From Pseudaquidulcibacter sp041917055 (GTDB lineage: Bacteria; Pseudomonadota; Alphaproteobacteria; Caulobacterales; Aquidulcibacteraceae), in assembly GCA_041917055.1 (NCBI GenBank), contig JAYRYJ010000001.1:434001-498000 (forward strand): a DNA stretch of 64,000 nt, read 5' to 3'. Of the stretch, positions 35,314 through 43,926 are shown in pieces. The number at the start of each line of letters is the position of its first letter. Positions within the stretch are counted from its first letter, which is position 1. The notes under the pieces are model-generated. The model was not told where the DNA came from, searched no databases, and was given only the letters and a program-made list of their open reading frames with translations. The translations under genes were made by a program, and so were the position numbers.

Positions 35314-35489
35314 AAACACACCTATAAGGTCGAAATTTTATATTTGGCGACTCTTTAATAGATGAAAAACACTTTTTCAAACAAAACTTGTTTGAAAAAC
35401 ACAAATATCCGAATTATGACTAAGAATGTGACTTTTAAGTCTGTGTTACCTCTCCGAAATAGCGAAAATTTCCACTTTAACAATAGTTT

Positions 35490-35933
35490 ATGATGACTTC
35501 TGATCTATATTCTTCCAAAATTCTTGAACTTAGCACCAATATTAAGAATATTGGCGAAATTACAAATCTTGATGAAAAAGAATTTTCGGTTTCAACAAAA
35601 GTTTCCAAAATTTGCGGTTCAAAAATTGGTTTGGCGCTTAAATATAATGCCGAACAGGATATTGTAACAGATTTTATTATCAACCCCAAAGCCTGCGCCC
35701 TTGGGCAGGCGAGTGCGGCGATTTTATCGCAATCATTAATCGGCGCAAAGAAAAATGAAGTTTTAAAAGCGCGCGATGCTCTGTTTGAAATGCTCAAGAA
35801 TGGCGGAAAAGTCCCTTTGAATCGATTTGCGGATTTGGCTTATTTAGAAGCTGTCCAAGACTATCCAATGCGCCATGCCTCGGTAATGCTTGCATGGAAT
35901 GCAGCGGTCGAGGCGATTGAAAATAAATCATAG
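35490..35933 (+). CDS. IscU/NifU-like iron-sulfur scaffold protein
   Basis: A 147-residue relative of the IscU fold. Two ligand cysteines are present, Cys42 (KICGS) and Cys69 (NPKACALGQ), but the third ligand region reads PMRHASVML, with His kept and the usual Cys replaced by Ala. Homologues of this shortened type occur in alphaproteobacteria and are annotated as assembly scaffolds, though no cysteine desulfurase is next to this one. It may hold a cluster differently or serve another role. Two adjacent ATG codons (35490, 35493) are possible starts. Confidence 0.75.
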   Translation: MMTSDLYSSKILELSTNIKNIGEITNLDEKEFSVSTKVSKICGSKIGLALKYNAEQDIVTDFIINPKACALGQASAAILSQSLIGAKKNEVLKARDALFEMLKNGGKVPLNRFADLAYLEAVQDYPMRHASVMLAWNAAVEAIENKS

Positions 35934-35971
35934 TGTTAACTAGAGCTGTAAATTGGCTAGAACTCGCTAAT

Positions 35972-36029
35972 GTTTTGTTTTTATTTTATTTTCTTTTTTT
36001 CCGAAACCTTGTTTCGGCCATAAAAGAAG
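35972..36029. repeat. Inverted-repeat arm with CCGAAAC hairpin, left copy
   Basis: A T-rich stretch leads into CCGAAAC-CTT-GTTTCGG (36001-36017) and then AAAAGAAG. The reverse complement of this block recurs at 38021-38080, so the two arms face each other around the sterol desaturase and Rieske genes. The hairpin with its T-run could end transcription of the minus-strand or plus-strand neighbour. Confidence 0.65.
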
Positions 36030-36042
36030 TTTCGAGTGTAGG

Positions 36043-36170
36043 GCGCAAAAATGATTGTCAACCCCTCGCGCTTTGCGCGACGGCAAAGCCGCGAGGGGGT
36101 TGACAATCATTTTGGCGCGAAACACAATCAAAGAAGGGTCTTTTTGACAAGCCTGCTCAAAAAGCCCTTC
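36043..36170. repeat. Two-hairpin intergenic repeat, copy 3 (inverted, diverged)
   Basis: Hairpin B spans 36043-36118 and is nearly fully paired: GCGCAAAA...GTCAACCCC with GGGGTTGAC...TTTTGGCGC, with an inner stem CTTTGC/GCAAAG. Hairpin A follows at 36133-36170: GAAGGG and CTTTTTGA pair with TCAAAAAGCCCTTC. Read on the minus strand the order is A, a TGATTGTG spacer, then B, as in the copies at 21951 and 37754. The 359-base gap between the IscU-like and desaturase genes holds only these structures. Confidence 0.6.
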
Positions 36171-36292
36171 CTAGGCTAAATTATCACATTAATACAATAA
36201 CTTGCTTATTGATTCGAGATTGCACCAAGTTTTGTCACACAAACAAACGATAGCATCTAACCTATTTTTCAAATTGTGTCTTTTTTTGTAAA

Positions 36293-37159
36293 TTATTCAG
36301 CAGCCATATTTGCTTTATGCGCCGCTTCTTCCTCCGGGGTCTCACCGATAAATGGGAAAACAAGCTGTCCTAATAAATCCTTAGGCACATAATCTTCGTA
36401 AAGACCGGTTGGGCCGGGACGTTTGGTTTCCGGCCAATAGAAAGTGCCGAAAATCACGTCAAGGAATGGGAAAGTCGCGGCAAAATTCATGTTCCCGCCT
36501 TCATCAGGTGCAGTATGATGCCAACGGTGGAAAACCGGACTTGCAAATACATATTTTAATGGCCCAAAAGTCCAATTAAGATTTGCATGCACCATGCCGG
36601 AATAAAGAATATTGAACGGAACCAATACGGCGATTGCGGCTGGTGGAAAACCAATCCAAATCGCCAAAGAATTGGCAAAAACGCCGTGACAAATCACATT
36701 AAACGGGTGGAAACGCACGGAATGCATCCAATCCATATCTTGTGCGCCATGGTGAATCGCATGGAATTTCCAAAGGAAAGAACGGTGAAACAATCTGTGC
36801 GTCCAATAAAGTGAGACATCGGTAAATAAAAGCGCCAAAATCGCCAAAGCCCAAAGTGGCATATTTTGCGCCCAATCACCGCCTTTGGCGGCATAGGCCT
36901 CGGCAAATGTCATATTGCCGCCGAAAATCACCCAGAGGCCGCCCATTAACATTGCGACCGAAATTCCCGAATAAACAAAGGGAGAGCTTATCCAATAAAT
37001 AACGTCAAGATAGGCGTCCTTTCGAACTTGCGGTTGCTTTGCATCGTGTGGCGACATATTTTGCAATAGTGTGAATACTGCACCGCAAATTATTAACCAC
37101 AGTGTTGCATTAAGTGTTGGATTATGGGTGACGAAAGAGAAAACATCGCTGATATTCAT
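36293..37159 (-). CDS. Sterol desaturase / fatty acid hydroxylase family protein
   Basis: Di-iron membrane oxygenase of 288 residues. The three histidine boxes are HRLFH, HAIHH and HRWHH, with hydrophobic segments before and between them. The substrate (sterol, carotenoid, fatty acid or alkylglycerol) cannot be read. ATG 37159 has AAGGCGGG upstream and gives MNISDVFSF; a longer in-frame start at 37204 is less likely. Its 5' end overlaps that of the divergent Rieske gene, which could supply electrons to a di-iron oxygenase; that link is inference. Confidence 0.87.
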   Translation of the reverse strand: MNISDVFSFVTHNPTLNATLWLIICGAVFTLLQNMSPHDAKQPQVRKDAYLDVIYWISSPFVYSGISVAMLMGGLWVIFGGNMTFAEAYAAKGGDWAQNMPLWALAILALLFTDVSLYWTHRLFHRSFLWKFHAIHHGAQDMDWMHSVRFHPFNVICHGVFANSLAIWIGFPPAAIAVLVPFNILYSGMVHANLNWTFGPLKYVFASPVFHRWHHTAPDEGGNMNFAATFPFLDVIFGTFYWPETKRPGPTGLYEDYVPKDLLGQLVFPFIGETPEEEAAHKANMAAE

Positions 37160-37543
37160 GGCAATAACCCGCCTTTTCAAGAATGTGTGGATTTTACACC
37201 ACAAACAGTTAAATCGCGGTTAGCTAAAGTGAGAATTGATGAATTGGTTTTGAAGGGCACAATGCTTGTTGAAATCTGGCCCAATGACATATTTACCCCA
37301 ATCATTTTAATTGCCCGTGATAAAAGGGTTTTTGCGTATATTAATCGCTGTCCGCATGCCGGTTGGCCCTTAGATTCCATCGACGGGAACTTCATTTTTG
37401 ATATGAATGACGATCTAATTTGTGCTGGACACGGCGCAATTTTTGATGTGACAAATGGTCACTGCCTCGGCGGACCAGGGCGCGGCGCACCCCTAAAACC
37501 TTATGAATTTAGAATTGAAGGTGACCAAATAGTTTTGGAATAG
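37124..37543 (+). CDS. Rieske [2Fe-2S] ferredoxin-like protein
   Basis: Soluble Rieske protein of 139 residues. The cluster ligands are CPHAGW and, 18 residues on, CAGHGAIFD, both complete. There is no signal peptide or membrane helix. The start at 37124 lies 35 bases inside the divergent desaturase gene and has only a weak TTGGA before it; a downstream start (for example GTG near 37187) would remove the overlap while leaving the Rieske domain whole. Probable electron carrier for an oxygenase. Confidence 0.8.
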   Translation: MGDERENIADIHGNNPPFQECVDFTPQTVKSRLAKVRIDELVLKGTMLVEIWPNDIFTPIILIARDKRVFAYINRCPHAGWPLDSIDGNFIFDMNDDLICAGHGAIFDVTNGHCLGGPGRGAPLKPYEFRIEGDQIVLE

Positions 37544-37753
37544 CGCGCTAAGGTGTGTTGAGTATTAGATTTTGAATCGATTTTTCAGTCAAAATTTCAC
37601 TCTAATGGCGCTTTGGCGCAGGAAGTGCGAGCATTTTCAAGTCAAAGCAACGCGCAAATATGGAATTTTGACCAAAAAGCGCACCAAAAGATAATACAGG
37701 GCACAACCTAGATGTAGAATTTCTATTGGTCGTTGCCTTTTGCGGGGATTGAG

Positions 37754-37874
37754 TGCAATGGTTGGGGAAGGTCTTTATGGGCAAATTTGCCATAAAGACC
37801 TTTGATAATTGTGGATGCGCAAAAATGAACCTCAAGGGGCGCTACGCTTAAACCCTTGACCTTCATTTTTGCGC
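37754..37874. repeat. Two-hairpin intergenic repeat, copy 2
   Basis: Hairpin A: AAGGTCTTTATGG at 37768-37780 with CCATAAAGACCTT at 37790-37802, through a loop that is itself palindromic (GCAAATTTGC). Spacer AATTGTG. Hairpin B at 37817-37874: GCGCAAAAATGA and CTCAAGGG pair with CCCTTGA and TCATTTTTGCGC. It matches the copy at 21951 in order, spacing and much of its sequence. Nothing coding was recognised in the 681-base gap 37544-38224. Confidence 0.7.
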
Positions 37875-37932
37875 GGGCTCCTCAGACAAGGACTTTAATA
37901 AATTCAATATTATTTTTTGTAAATTCGACCCC

Positions 37933-38006
37933 TGTGCGGTTTGTGCTTGTCAAGTCCTCTACCGAAGGCGAGCGCAGCGAGGGACTTTACAAGCTCACAC
38001 CGCACA
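37933..38006. repeat. Long hairpin in the spacer before the Kef antiporter gene
   Basis: TGTGCGGTTTGTGCTTGT at 37933-37950 pairs imperfectly with ACAAGCTCACACCGCACA at 37989-38006, and AAGTCC with GGACTT inside. A degenerate partial copy of the left arm is seen at 47629-47652. Confidence 0.6.
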
Positions 38007-38020
38007 CCAATAATTGCTCT

Positions 38021-38080
38021 TTCTTTTGCGCCCGAAACAAGGTTTCGGCAAAAAAGAAAAATAAAACAAAAAACAAAAAT
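38021..38080. repeat. Inverted-repeat arm with CCGAAAC hairpin, right copy
   Basis: CCGAAAC-AAG-GTTTCGG at 38032-38048 followed by an A-rich run; the reverse complement matches the block at 35972-36029, including the flanking T-rich and AAAAGAA parts. Confidence 0.65.
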
Positions 38081-38224
38081 AGTTCGATTAGGCAAAATAA
38101 TTGTGTGAATCTACTGAGCCCAATAAGGTCATAGACCCAACCCAAAAATAAACTTCGAAAAAAACATAAAATTTAACTGATTCTTAATTGCAATTGGGCT
38201 GAACCAAAAATCAGGAGACAAAAA

Positions 38225-40030
38225 TTGGCTATGCCGGGTGCGGAATTGGGTTCATCCCTTAATCTCAGGGAATTATTAGTAATTCTTGGGGCGGCGGCAA
38301 TTGTTGTGCCTTTGTTTTATCGTCTGAAGATTTCACCGATTTTGGGCTATATTCTGTGCGGCGTTCTATTGGGGCCATATCTGCTTGGTGCGCTTGCCAA
38401 GGATTATGAATTCTTACGCTTCATCACCATAAAAGACAAAAAGACAATAAATACAATGGCTGATTTAGGCGTAATGTTCCTATTATTCGCCATTGGCCTT
38501 GAACTTTCATTTGAGCGTCTTAAGAAAATGCGCCGTTTAGTATTCTTATTAGGCGGCCTTCAAGTTTTGGTCTCAAGTTTCGCCATTGCCATGATTTGTT
38601 GGAAAGTATTTGGGGTTTCGGCAACCGCCTCCTCTATCATCGGCCTTGCTTTATCAATGTCATCAACCGCAATCGTTATGCAGGTTTTGGCAGAAAATGG
38701 ACGCGTAATTAGGCCGGAGGGGCGCGCGGCATTTGGCATTTTGATATTCCAAGATATAGCAATCATTCCAATTATGTTTGCCGTCCAATTCCTTGCGCCA
38801 CAGCGCATGGGTATGGGGATTTTGACCCTAATTCAGGCCTTATTGATTTCGGTTTTTGCAGTTGGCGCGATCATTTTGATCGGGCGATTATTGTTAAGAC
38901 CATTATTCAGACTTGCCGCAAGCATCAAAGGCCCTGAAATTTTTATGGCGGCATCAATCCTTGTCATTATTCTTACTGGTCTTGCGACATCGGCGGCAGG
39001 GCTTTCAATGACTTTGGGGGCATTTTTGGCGGGATTATTATTAGCCGAAACCGAATTCCGACGCGAAATTGAGGCGACAATTCAACCGTTTAAGGGCCTT
39101 TTATTGGGCGTATTTCTTGTGTCTGTCGGTATGAATTTAAATATCGGCAATATAATCGAAAAACCTTTATTAATACTGGGTGCTGTTGCGGCTTTGATCG
39201 CGGTCAAGGCGTTATTAATCGGTGGAATTGGCCCTTTCATGGGTTTAAATCGCCGCGCAGCTTTATATGCCGGTATCCTATTAGGGGCGGGTGGCGAATT
39301 TGCTTTTGTCGTTATTGGCCTTGCGAAACAATTATATGTTGTAGGTCCAAGATCTTCCGATTTCGCACTGACGGTGGCGGCACTCTCTATGTGCTTAATT
39401 CCGGTATTATCGGCAATTCTTGAGCGCGGAAATCGCAAAAAGCCGATAGAATCTGAAATTGAAAAAGCCTCTAGCGAAACAATGGGTGATGAAAATCATG
39501 TGATTGTTGCGGGCTTCGGGCGCGTTGGCGAAACCGTTTCGCAAATGTTGCAATATCATAAAGTCAAATATATTGCCGCCGACAATGACGTGAAGCGCGT
39601 CTCAAACGGTCGTGAAAATGGTCACAGGGTCTATTATGGCGATATTACCCGCCCCGAATTTCTAAAAGCCTGCGCCATTGAACGCGCAAAAGCAGTTGTC
39701 ATTACTATGCATGGTGAAGCAAATGTCACGGCTGTTGTAAAAGCCGTGCAAAATATGCGTAAGGATTTGCCAATTGTGGTTCGCGCCAAAGACGCAATTC
39801 ACGCTAAAAAACTCTATGAATTAGGCGTCAATGAAGCGGTACCCGAAACATTAGAAGCCAGTTTGCAATTGGGTGAAGCAGTTTTGGTCGAGGCAGGTGT
39901 GCCAATGGGCCATATTATAGTTTCGGTCCATGAAAAGCGCGCCCAAATGCGCGAAGAAATTATCGAGGCCACCAGTTTTGACACACCGTCAGAACGATTG
40001 CGCGCAATTCGCGATAGTCATTCGGGCTAG
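38225..40030 (+). CDS. Kef-type K+/H+ antiporter (CPA2 family) with RCK domain
   Basis: Monovalent cation:proton antiporter of 601 residues. About 12 hydrophobic segments (10-400) include the CPA2 core GVMFLLFAIGLELSF and GAFLAGLLLAETEF. The cytosolic part (about 420-560) is an RCK/TrkA-N domain with the nucleotide site HVIVAGFGRVGETV, so NADH or glutathione adducts may gate it. The start is TTG 38225 with AGGAGA seven bases upstream, better placed than the ATG two codons later. KefB and KefC cannot be distinguished. Confidence 0.88.
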   Translation: MAMPGAELGSSLNLRELLVILGAAAIVVPLFYRLKISPILGYILCGVLLGPYLLGALAKDYEFLRFITIKDKKTINTMADLGVMFLLFAIGLELSFERLKKMRRLVFLLGGLQVLVSSFAIAMICWKVFGVSATASSIIGLALSMSSTAIVMQVLAENGRVIRPEGRAAFGILIFQDIAIIPIMFAVQFLAPQRMGMGILTLIQALLISVFAVGAIILIGRLLLRPLFRLAASIKGPEIFMAASILVIILTGLATSAAGLSMTLGAFLAGLLLAETEFRREIEATIQPFKGLLLGVFLVSVGMNLNIGNIIEKPLLILGAVAALIAVKALLIGGIGPFMGLNRRAALYAGILLGAGGEFAFVVIGLAKQLYVVGPRSSDFALTVAALSMCLIPVLSAILERGNRKKPIESEIEKASSETMGDENHVIVAGFGRVGETVSQMLQYHKVKYIAADNDVKRVSNGRENGHRVYYGDITRPEFLKACAIERAKAVVITMHGEANVTAVVKAVQNMRKDLPIVVRAKDAIHAKKLYELGVNEAVPETLEASLQLGEAVLVEAGVPMGHIIVSVHEKRAQMREEIIEATSFDTPSERLRAIRDSHSG

Positions 40031-40160
40031 CATTCCTTCGCGCTGCACAATTTTTTGCAATTGCAATAAACCTTAGTCGAATTTTCTCAAATCACCTATT
40101 GTAAAGGGTTTTTTTGCCTGTTATCAATCTTTGAAGATTTTCAATGCAGGGGAACAGACC

Positions 40161-41822
40161 ATGGTTTCGACACCAAATTTCGCAATTGCAGCAATTCCAC
40201 AACTTCTCGCAGATGCGGTTTCGGCAATTGCGCCCCTTAAACAAAAGGCAATTGATTATGTTCGCCCACTTGTGACTGTCGATGGCAAAATAAGCCGCCA
40301 ATTGGAAAGCGAATATCAGCACGTTCTTCACGGCCTTGCTTGGTATGAAACCTATCTCGCGACCCTTGCGCAAACCGCAAAATGGGCGGCGCGCCTCAAT
40401 GAAGAAGGGAAATTCACGCAAATAGAGGCCAATCTCTGCATTGTCTTATTTGCCGAATACCTTGCCGATTTGGCGGGTGGCATTGCCATGACCACTAATG
40501 AAAAAATCAGGCCATTTGAATTAGGTCTCGAAGCCGATGCAATTGCAGCAGTTTCATCTGCGCCGTGTATGGAAATTCGCAAGCTCGCAACGCAGGCATT
40601 GAAAACCCAGACCGCAGAATTAATCAAAAACGCTCAGGGCCATGCAACATTGGAAAATTCGGGCCTTGATGAAACCATGGAGATGGTGCGTGATACTTTC
40701 TATGCCTTCGCGCAAGAAAAAGTCACGCCTTTTGCCCATGAATGGCATTTGAAAGATGAATTAATCCCGATTGAAATTATTAATGAACTTGCCGAACTTG
40801 GGGTCTTTGGCCTTACTTTAGAAGAAGAATACGGCGGTTCGGGTCTTGGTAAACAGGCGATGTGCGTCGTGAGTGAGGAATTATCACGCGGCTATATTGG
40901 TGTCGGTTCGCTTGGTACGCGTTCGGAAATTGCCGCCGAACTTATTATGAATGGCGGCACGCAAGAACAAAAGGAAAAATGGCTTCCTAAATTGGCATCC
41001 GGCGAAATTCTACCGACTGCGGTTTTCACCGAACCAAACACCGGATCTGATTTGGGTTCATTACAGACACGCGCGGTTAAAGACGGCGACAATTATGTTG
41101 TTACAGGCAATAAAACCTGGATCACCCATGCCGCGCGCGCCGATTTAATGACTCTTTTGGTGCGTACCGACCCAAACTCGAAAGATTTCCGTGGTCTTTC
41201 TATGCTTTTGGCGGAAAAACAGCGCGGCACTGATGAAAACCCATTCCCGACAGACGGCATGACCGGCGGCGAAATTGAGGTTTTGGGCTATCGCGGCATG
41301 AAGGAATATGAATTGGGTTTTGATGGCTTCACCGTCCCCACCGAAAATCTTTTAGGCAATGTCGAGGGTATGGGCTTTAAACACTTAATGGCAACTTTTG
41401 AAAGCGCGCGCATTCAAACTGCCGCGCGTGCTATTGGTGTTGCGCAATGCGCGCTTGATTTGGGCCTTAAATACGCGCTTGAACGCAAGCAATTTGGGGA
41501 TTTGATTTATGTTTTCCCGCGCGTTCATAATAAAATCGTTTCAATGGCGGCGGAACTTGTCGGCGTTCGGCAGCTTACATATTTTGCGGCATTAGAAAAA
41601 GACACTGGCGTTCGTTGCGACCTTGAGGCAGGCATGGCGAAACTTTTGGCGGCACGTGTTGCATGGTCGAGTGCCGATAACGCTTTGCAAATCCATGGCG
41701 GCAATGGCTTTGCCTTGGAATATCAAATTTCGCGCGTATTATGCGACGCAAGAATCCTAAACATTTTCGAAGGCGCCGGCGAAATTCAGGCGCAAGTTAT
41801 AGCGAGAAGGTTGCTTGATTAA
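40161..41822 (+). CDS. mcd: (2S)-methylsuccinyl-CoA dehydrogenase-like acyl-CoA dehydrogenase
   Basis: FAD-dependent acyl-CoA dehydrogenase of 553 residues, longer than ordinary members by an N-terminal helical domain of about 160 residues. That extension, together with GYRGMKEYELGFDGF and SARIQTAARAIGVAQ, matches the methylsuccinyl-CoA dehydrogenase branch of the ethylmalonyl-CoA pathway. Other motifs: TEPNTGSDLGS (FAD), KTWITHAARAD, and LQIHGGNGFALEY; the catalytic Glu should be in NIFEGAGEIQAQ. ATG 40161 has GGGGAACAG upstream. Other pathway genes are not beside it, so the exact substrate is inferred. Confidence 0.82.
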   Translation: MVSTPNFAIAAIPQLLADAVSAIAPLKQKAIDYVRPLVTVDGKISRQLESEYQHVLHGLAWYETYLATLAQTAKWAARLNEEGKFTQIEANLCIVLFAEYLADLAGGIAMTTNEKIRPFELGLEADAIAAVSSAPCMEIRKLATQALKTQTAELIKNAQGHATLENSGLDETMEMVRDTFYAFAQEKVTPFAHEWHLKDELIPIEIINELAELGVFGLTLEEEYGGSGLGKQAMCVVSEELSRGYIGVGSLGTRSEIAAELIMNGGTQEQKEKWLPKLASGEILPTAVFTEPNTGSDLGSLQTRAVKDGDNYVVTGNKTWITHAARADLMTLLVRTDPNSKDFRGLSMLLAEKQRGTDENPFPTDGMTGGEIEVLGYRGMKEYELGFDGFTVPTENLLGNVEGMGFKHLMATFESARIQTAARAIGVAQCALDLGLKYALERKQFGDLIYVFPRVHNKIVSMAAELVGVRQLTYFAALEKDTGVRCDLEAGMAKLLAARVAWSSADNALQIHGGNGFALEYQISRVLCDARILNIFEGAGEIQAQVIARRLLD

Positions 41823-41829
41823 TTGTTGC

Positions 41830-42549
41830 CTATTCAGCAGCAATTGCAACTGGCATCTCGTCCCAAGTCTTGCCATTTAAAGTTCTGCCAGCGGCTTTTT
41901 TATTCTTGCCGCCCCATTGCTTGAAAAAGAATGCGACGCCTGAATCTATGCATTGCTCGTGAATTTCTGCGACCCATTCTTCTTTCATAGGTCGTGCCTT
42001 GGGTCCGGATTCGCCGCCAACTATTACCCAGGCAATTTCCTCGAGATTTAAGTTCGGCAACTCACCCAAAAGTGGCTCGCAAGATAGAAATTTCACCATG
42101 GCACCGGTTTTCCGAAGCGCGTCAATTCTTTTATAGTATTTTGAATGTTCGATACTCGTTCCCATCCAAATGTTCTGCGACCACTTAATTTTTTCAGATA
42201 AATGCGCAGCACGCTCAGGGCGCTTTGTAAGGACTTGGAAAGTGTGCCAGTGCGCCAAATTCATAGTTTCAAACACTTTTAGGATAAATTCATCAGGCAC
42301 ATTCTTGTGAAATAAATCGCTCATAGAATTTACAAAAATCATTGAAGGCTTTTTGATTTCGAGTGGACGCTCTAACATATGCGGCTGCAAAGTGAGTTTA
42401 AACCCATTTTCGTAATTTTCAGAACCCATTGCCTTAAGACGCTTTGCCATTCTTTCGGCATAACAATACTTGCACCCCGGGCTAATTTTGGTGCAGCCCG
42501 TAACAGGATTCCAAGTCTGTTCTGTCCACTCAATGGTTGATTGCGCCAA
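41830..42549 (-). CDS. Three-Cys-motif protein, phage Gp37/Gp68 family (DUF5131), radical-SAM-like
   Basis: A 239-residue member of the Gp37/Gp68 (DUF5131) family. It opens with the family start SIEWTEQTWNPVTGC; Cys19, Cys26 and Cys29 (C-x6-C-x2-C) are placed like a radical SAM cluster site. Conserved segments VNSMSDLFH, VLTKRPERA, and VIVGGESGPKARPM follow. The biochemical function is not established. TTG 42549 gives the family-type N-terminus and has GGGG upstream; a TTG five codons earlier is in frame but overlaps tcmP. It directly follows tcmP, its usual partner, and converges on mcd with seven bases between them. Confidence 0.85.
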   Translation of the reverse strand: MAQSTIEWTEQTWNPVTGCTKISPGCKYCYAERMAKRLKAMGSENYENGFKLTLQPHMLERPLEIKKPSMIFVNSMSDLFHKNVPDEFILKVFETMNLAHWHTFQVLTKRPERAAHLSEKIKWSQNIWMGTSIEHSKYYKRIDALRKTGAMVKFLSCEPLLGELPNLNLEEIAWVIVGGESGPKARPMKEEWVAEIHEQCIDSGVAFFFKQWGGKNKKAAGRTLNGKTWDEMPVAIAAE

Positions 42550-42550
42550 T

Positions 42551-43615
42551 TTAAAAATCCCCAAACCTATAAATCAAATGTTCCACTTCGCGGCTATCAT
42601 ATCGTAAGTAAAAGGCATTTTTCCTTCGCTTGTCACCGCTAATACTAGCAATAGAAACCTTTCCTTCTTTTTCAAGCCGTTTTATTAATTCTGTCATTCT
42701 GCTGGAGTGATACCCATGATTGGCAGCAAGCTCATACAGTTCGGTGTTTGTGAGACTCTTGCTGCTAAGACAAAGCTCATTAATTACCTCAAAATCATCC
42801 ATTTCAAGGAATCCTAAGCCAAGCTGCGGATTGACTTTCTCGTGCATCATCCTCAGCATTTTGGATTTTGCTTCAAGAAATTTATCTCGCCCTAACGAAT
42901 GATGGCTTACAAAAATTAACGCATACCTATTTCCGTTACTCCTGTTTTCAAAAATGTGGCTCTGAACATATTCCGACTTAGAGCAACGCTTAAACCCAGA
43001 AACAATCAATCTTAGAAGGGACTTAGCATCTAAGTCTGAAGTAACTTGGTCTTCATTAATTCCTATATTTTTATAGTAGTTCTTCATAGTGGCTGCTTGC
43101 GAAATGCTTAAACTACCTTTTAGCCGCTCAAAGGAGGATAGAGGAAGAAACATTAGTACTTCCGCATTCGTTGCAGAAATTATTTTCTGTAAGTTTTCGT
43201 TTTCTAGACTTGAATAACCAAATGGATCGATAAAAAAGAAATCATGGTTGCTAGGAATTGAATTCCACTCAGCAATTATTTCGTTTGCATTAGAGTTAGT
43301 TTTGTTAACAAAGCTGCTGAAACCCTTAACCGCATCACTTAGATTTTGAAATCTCTCCCCATCAATCTCATTCAAAATAAGTTTTAACTTCTTATTTTTG
43401 TATCTTGAATCAATTCTGATAGCATCGATAATTTCCGCCGCCCGTACCGCACTTCCCTTAACGCCCTTAGAATCATAACCCCTTCCCGCAAACAAATCGA
43501 ATACGCGTACACTTGGATAAATTTGGAGAATAATGTTCAGATAGATGCTCAAATAGCCCTCGTATAGAGTTAGCTTCTCAATACTATGTGCTTCTATGGA
43601 ATCGTCAGTATTCAT
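42551..43615 (-). CDS. tcmP: Three-Cys-motif partner protein TcmP (methyltransferase-like plus winged helix)
   Basis: A 354-residue protein matching TcmP, known as the genomic partner of three-Cys-motif proteins. The N-terminal HSIEKLTLYEGYL leads into a Rossmann methyltransferase-like core: VFDLFAGRG at 38-46 (SAM motif I), LNEID at 81-85, and FFFIDPFGYS at 127-136 in the place of the catalytic DPPY-type motif. The last 80 residues look like a winged helix (SLTNTELYELAANHGYHSSRM, then a KRLEKEGKVS wing). The ATG has AGAGGTC upstream. Codon use looks unlike its neighbours (many AGA, CTT, TCT), hinting at transfer. Confidence 0.8.
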   Translation of the reverse strand: MNTDDSIEAHSIEKLTLYEGYLSIYLNIILQIYPSVRVFDLFAGRGYDSKGVKGSAVRAAEIIDAIRIDSRYKNKKLKLILNEIDGERFQNLSDAVKGFSSFVNKTNSNANEIIAEWNSIPSNHDFFFIDPFGYSSLENENLQKIISATNAEVLMFLPLSSFERLKGSLSISQAATMKNYYKNIGINEDQVTSDLDAKSLLRLIVSGFKRCSKSEYVQSHIFENRSNGNRYALIFVSHHSLGRDKFLEAKSKMLRMMHEKVNPQLGLGFLEMDDFEVINELCLSSKSLTNTELYELAANHGYHSSRMTELIKRLEKEGKVSIASISGDKRRKNAFYLRYDSREVEHLIYRFGDF

Positions 43616-43719
43616 TTTGACCTCTAACGGAGAACTTAAACCATGTTCACTGTTTGTTCAAGTATTTTTTCACTCATGGGTTGTGGCGTTTTTTAAATAA
43701 ACCTTTATTGTCATTTTCA

Positions 43720-43926
43720 ATGAACATATCGCAATACAATACGCTTATTTTCGCCGCCATGGCGGTGGTGCTGGTGGTGCTTATCATTGGCATTGTAAAT
43801 CTTGCTTTCAATTCGGATAAATCGAAAAACAGATCCAACCAATTAATGCGTTATCGTGTCATTGCGCAGTTTGTGGCGGTGATTTTATTGATGATCGGTT
43901 TTTGGTTTAAGACTAGAGGGCATTAA
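43720..43926 (+). CDS. HIG1-domain twin transmembrane protein
   Basis: A 68-residue membrane protein with two helices (about 8-28 and 47-63). The segment NQLMRYRVIAQFVAVILLMIG is the HIG1 domain; relatives associate with respiratory complexes. I chose ATG 43720; an ATG at 43654 in frame adds a stretch unlike the family. The stop overlaps the start of the adenosyltransferase gene (TAATGG), so the two are coupled. Confidence 0.82.
   Translation: MNISQYNTLIFAAMAVVLVVLIIGIVNLAFNSDKSKNRSNQLMRYRVIAQFVAVILLMIGFWFKTRGH

Noticed and set aside
37602..38134. Frames of 77 and 92 codons before the Kef antiporter gene
   Set aside because: They run through hairpin repeats and low-complexity A-rich sequence; no coding signal.
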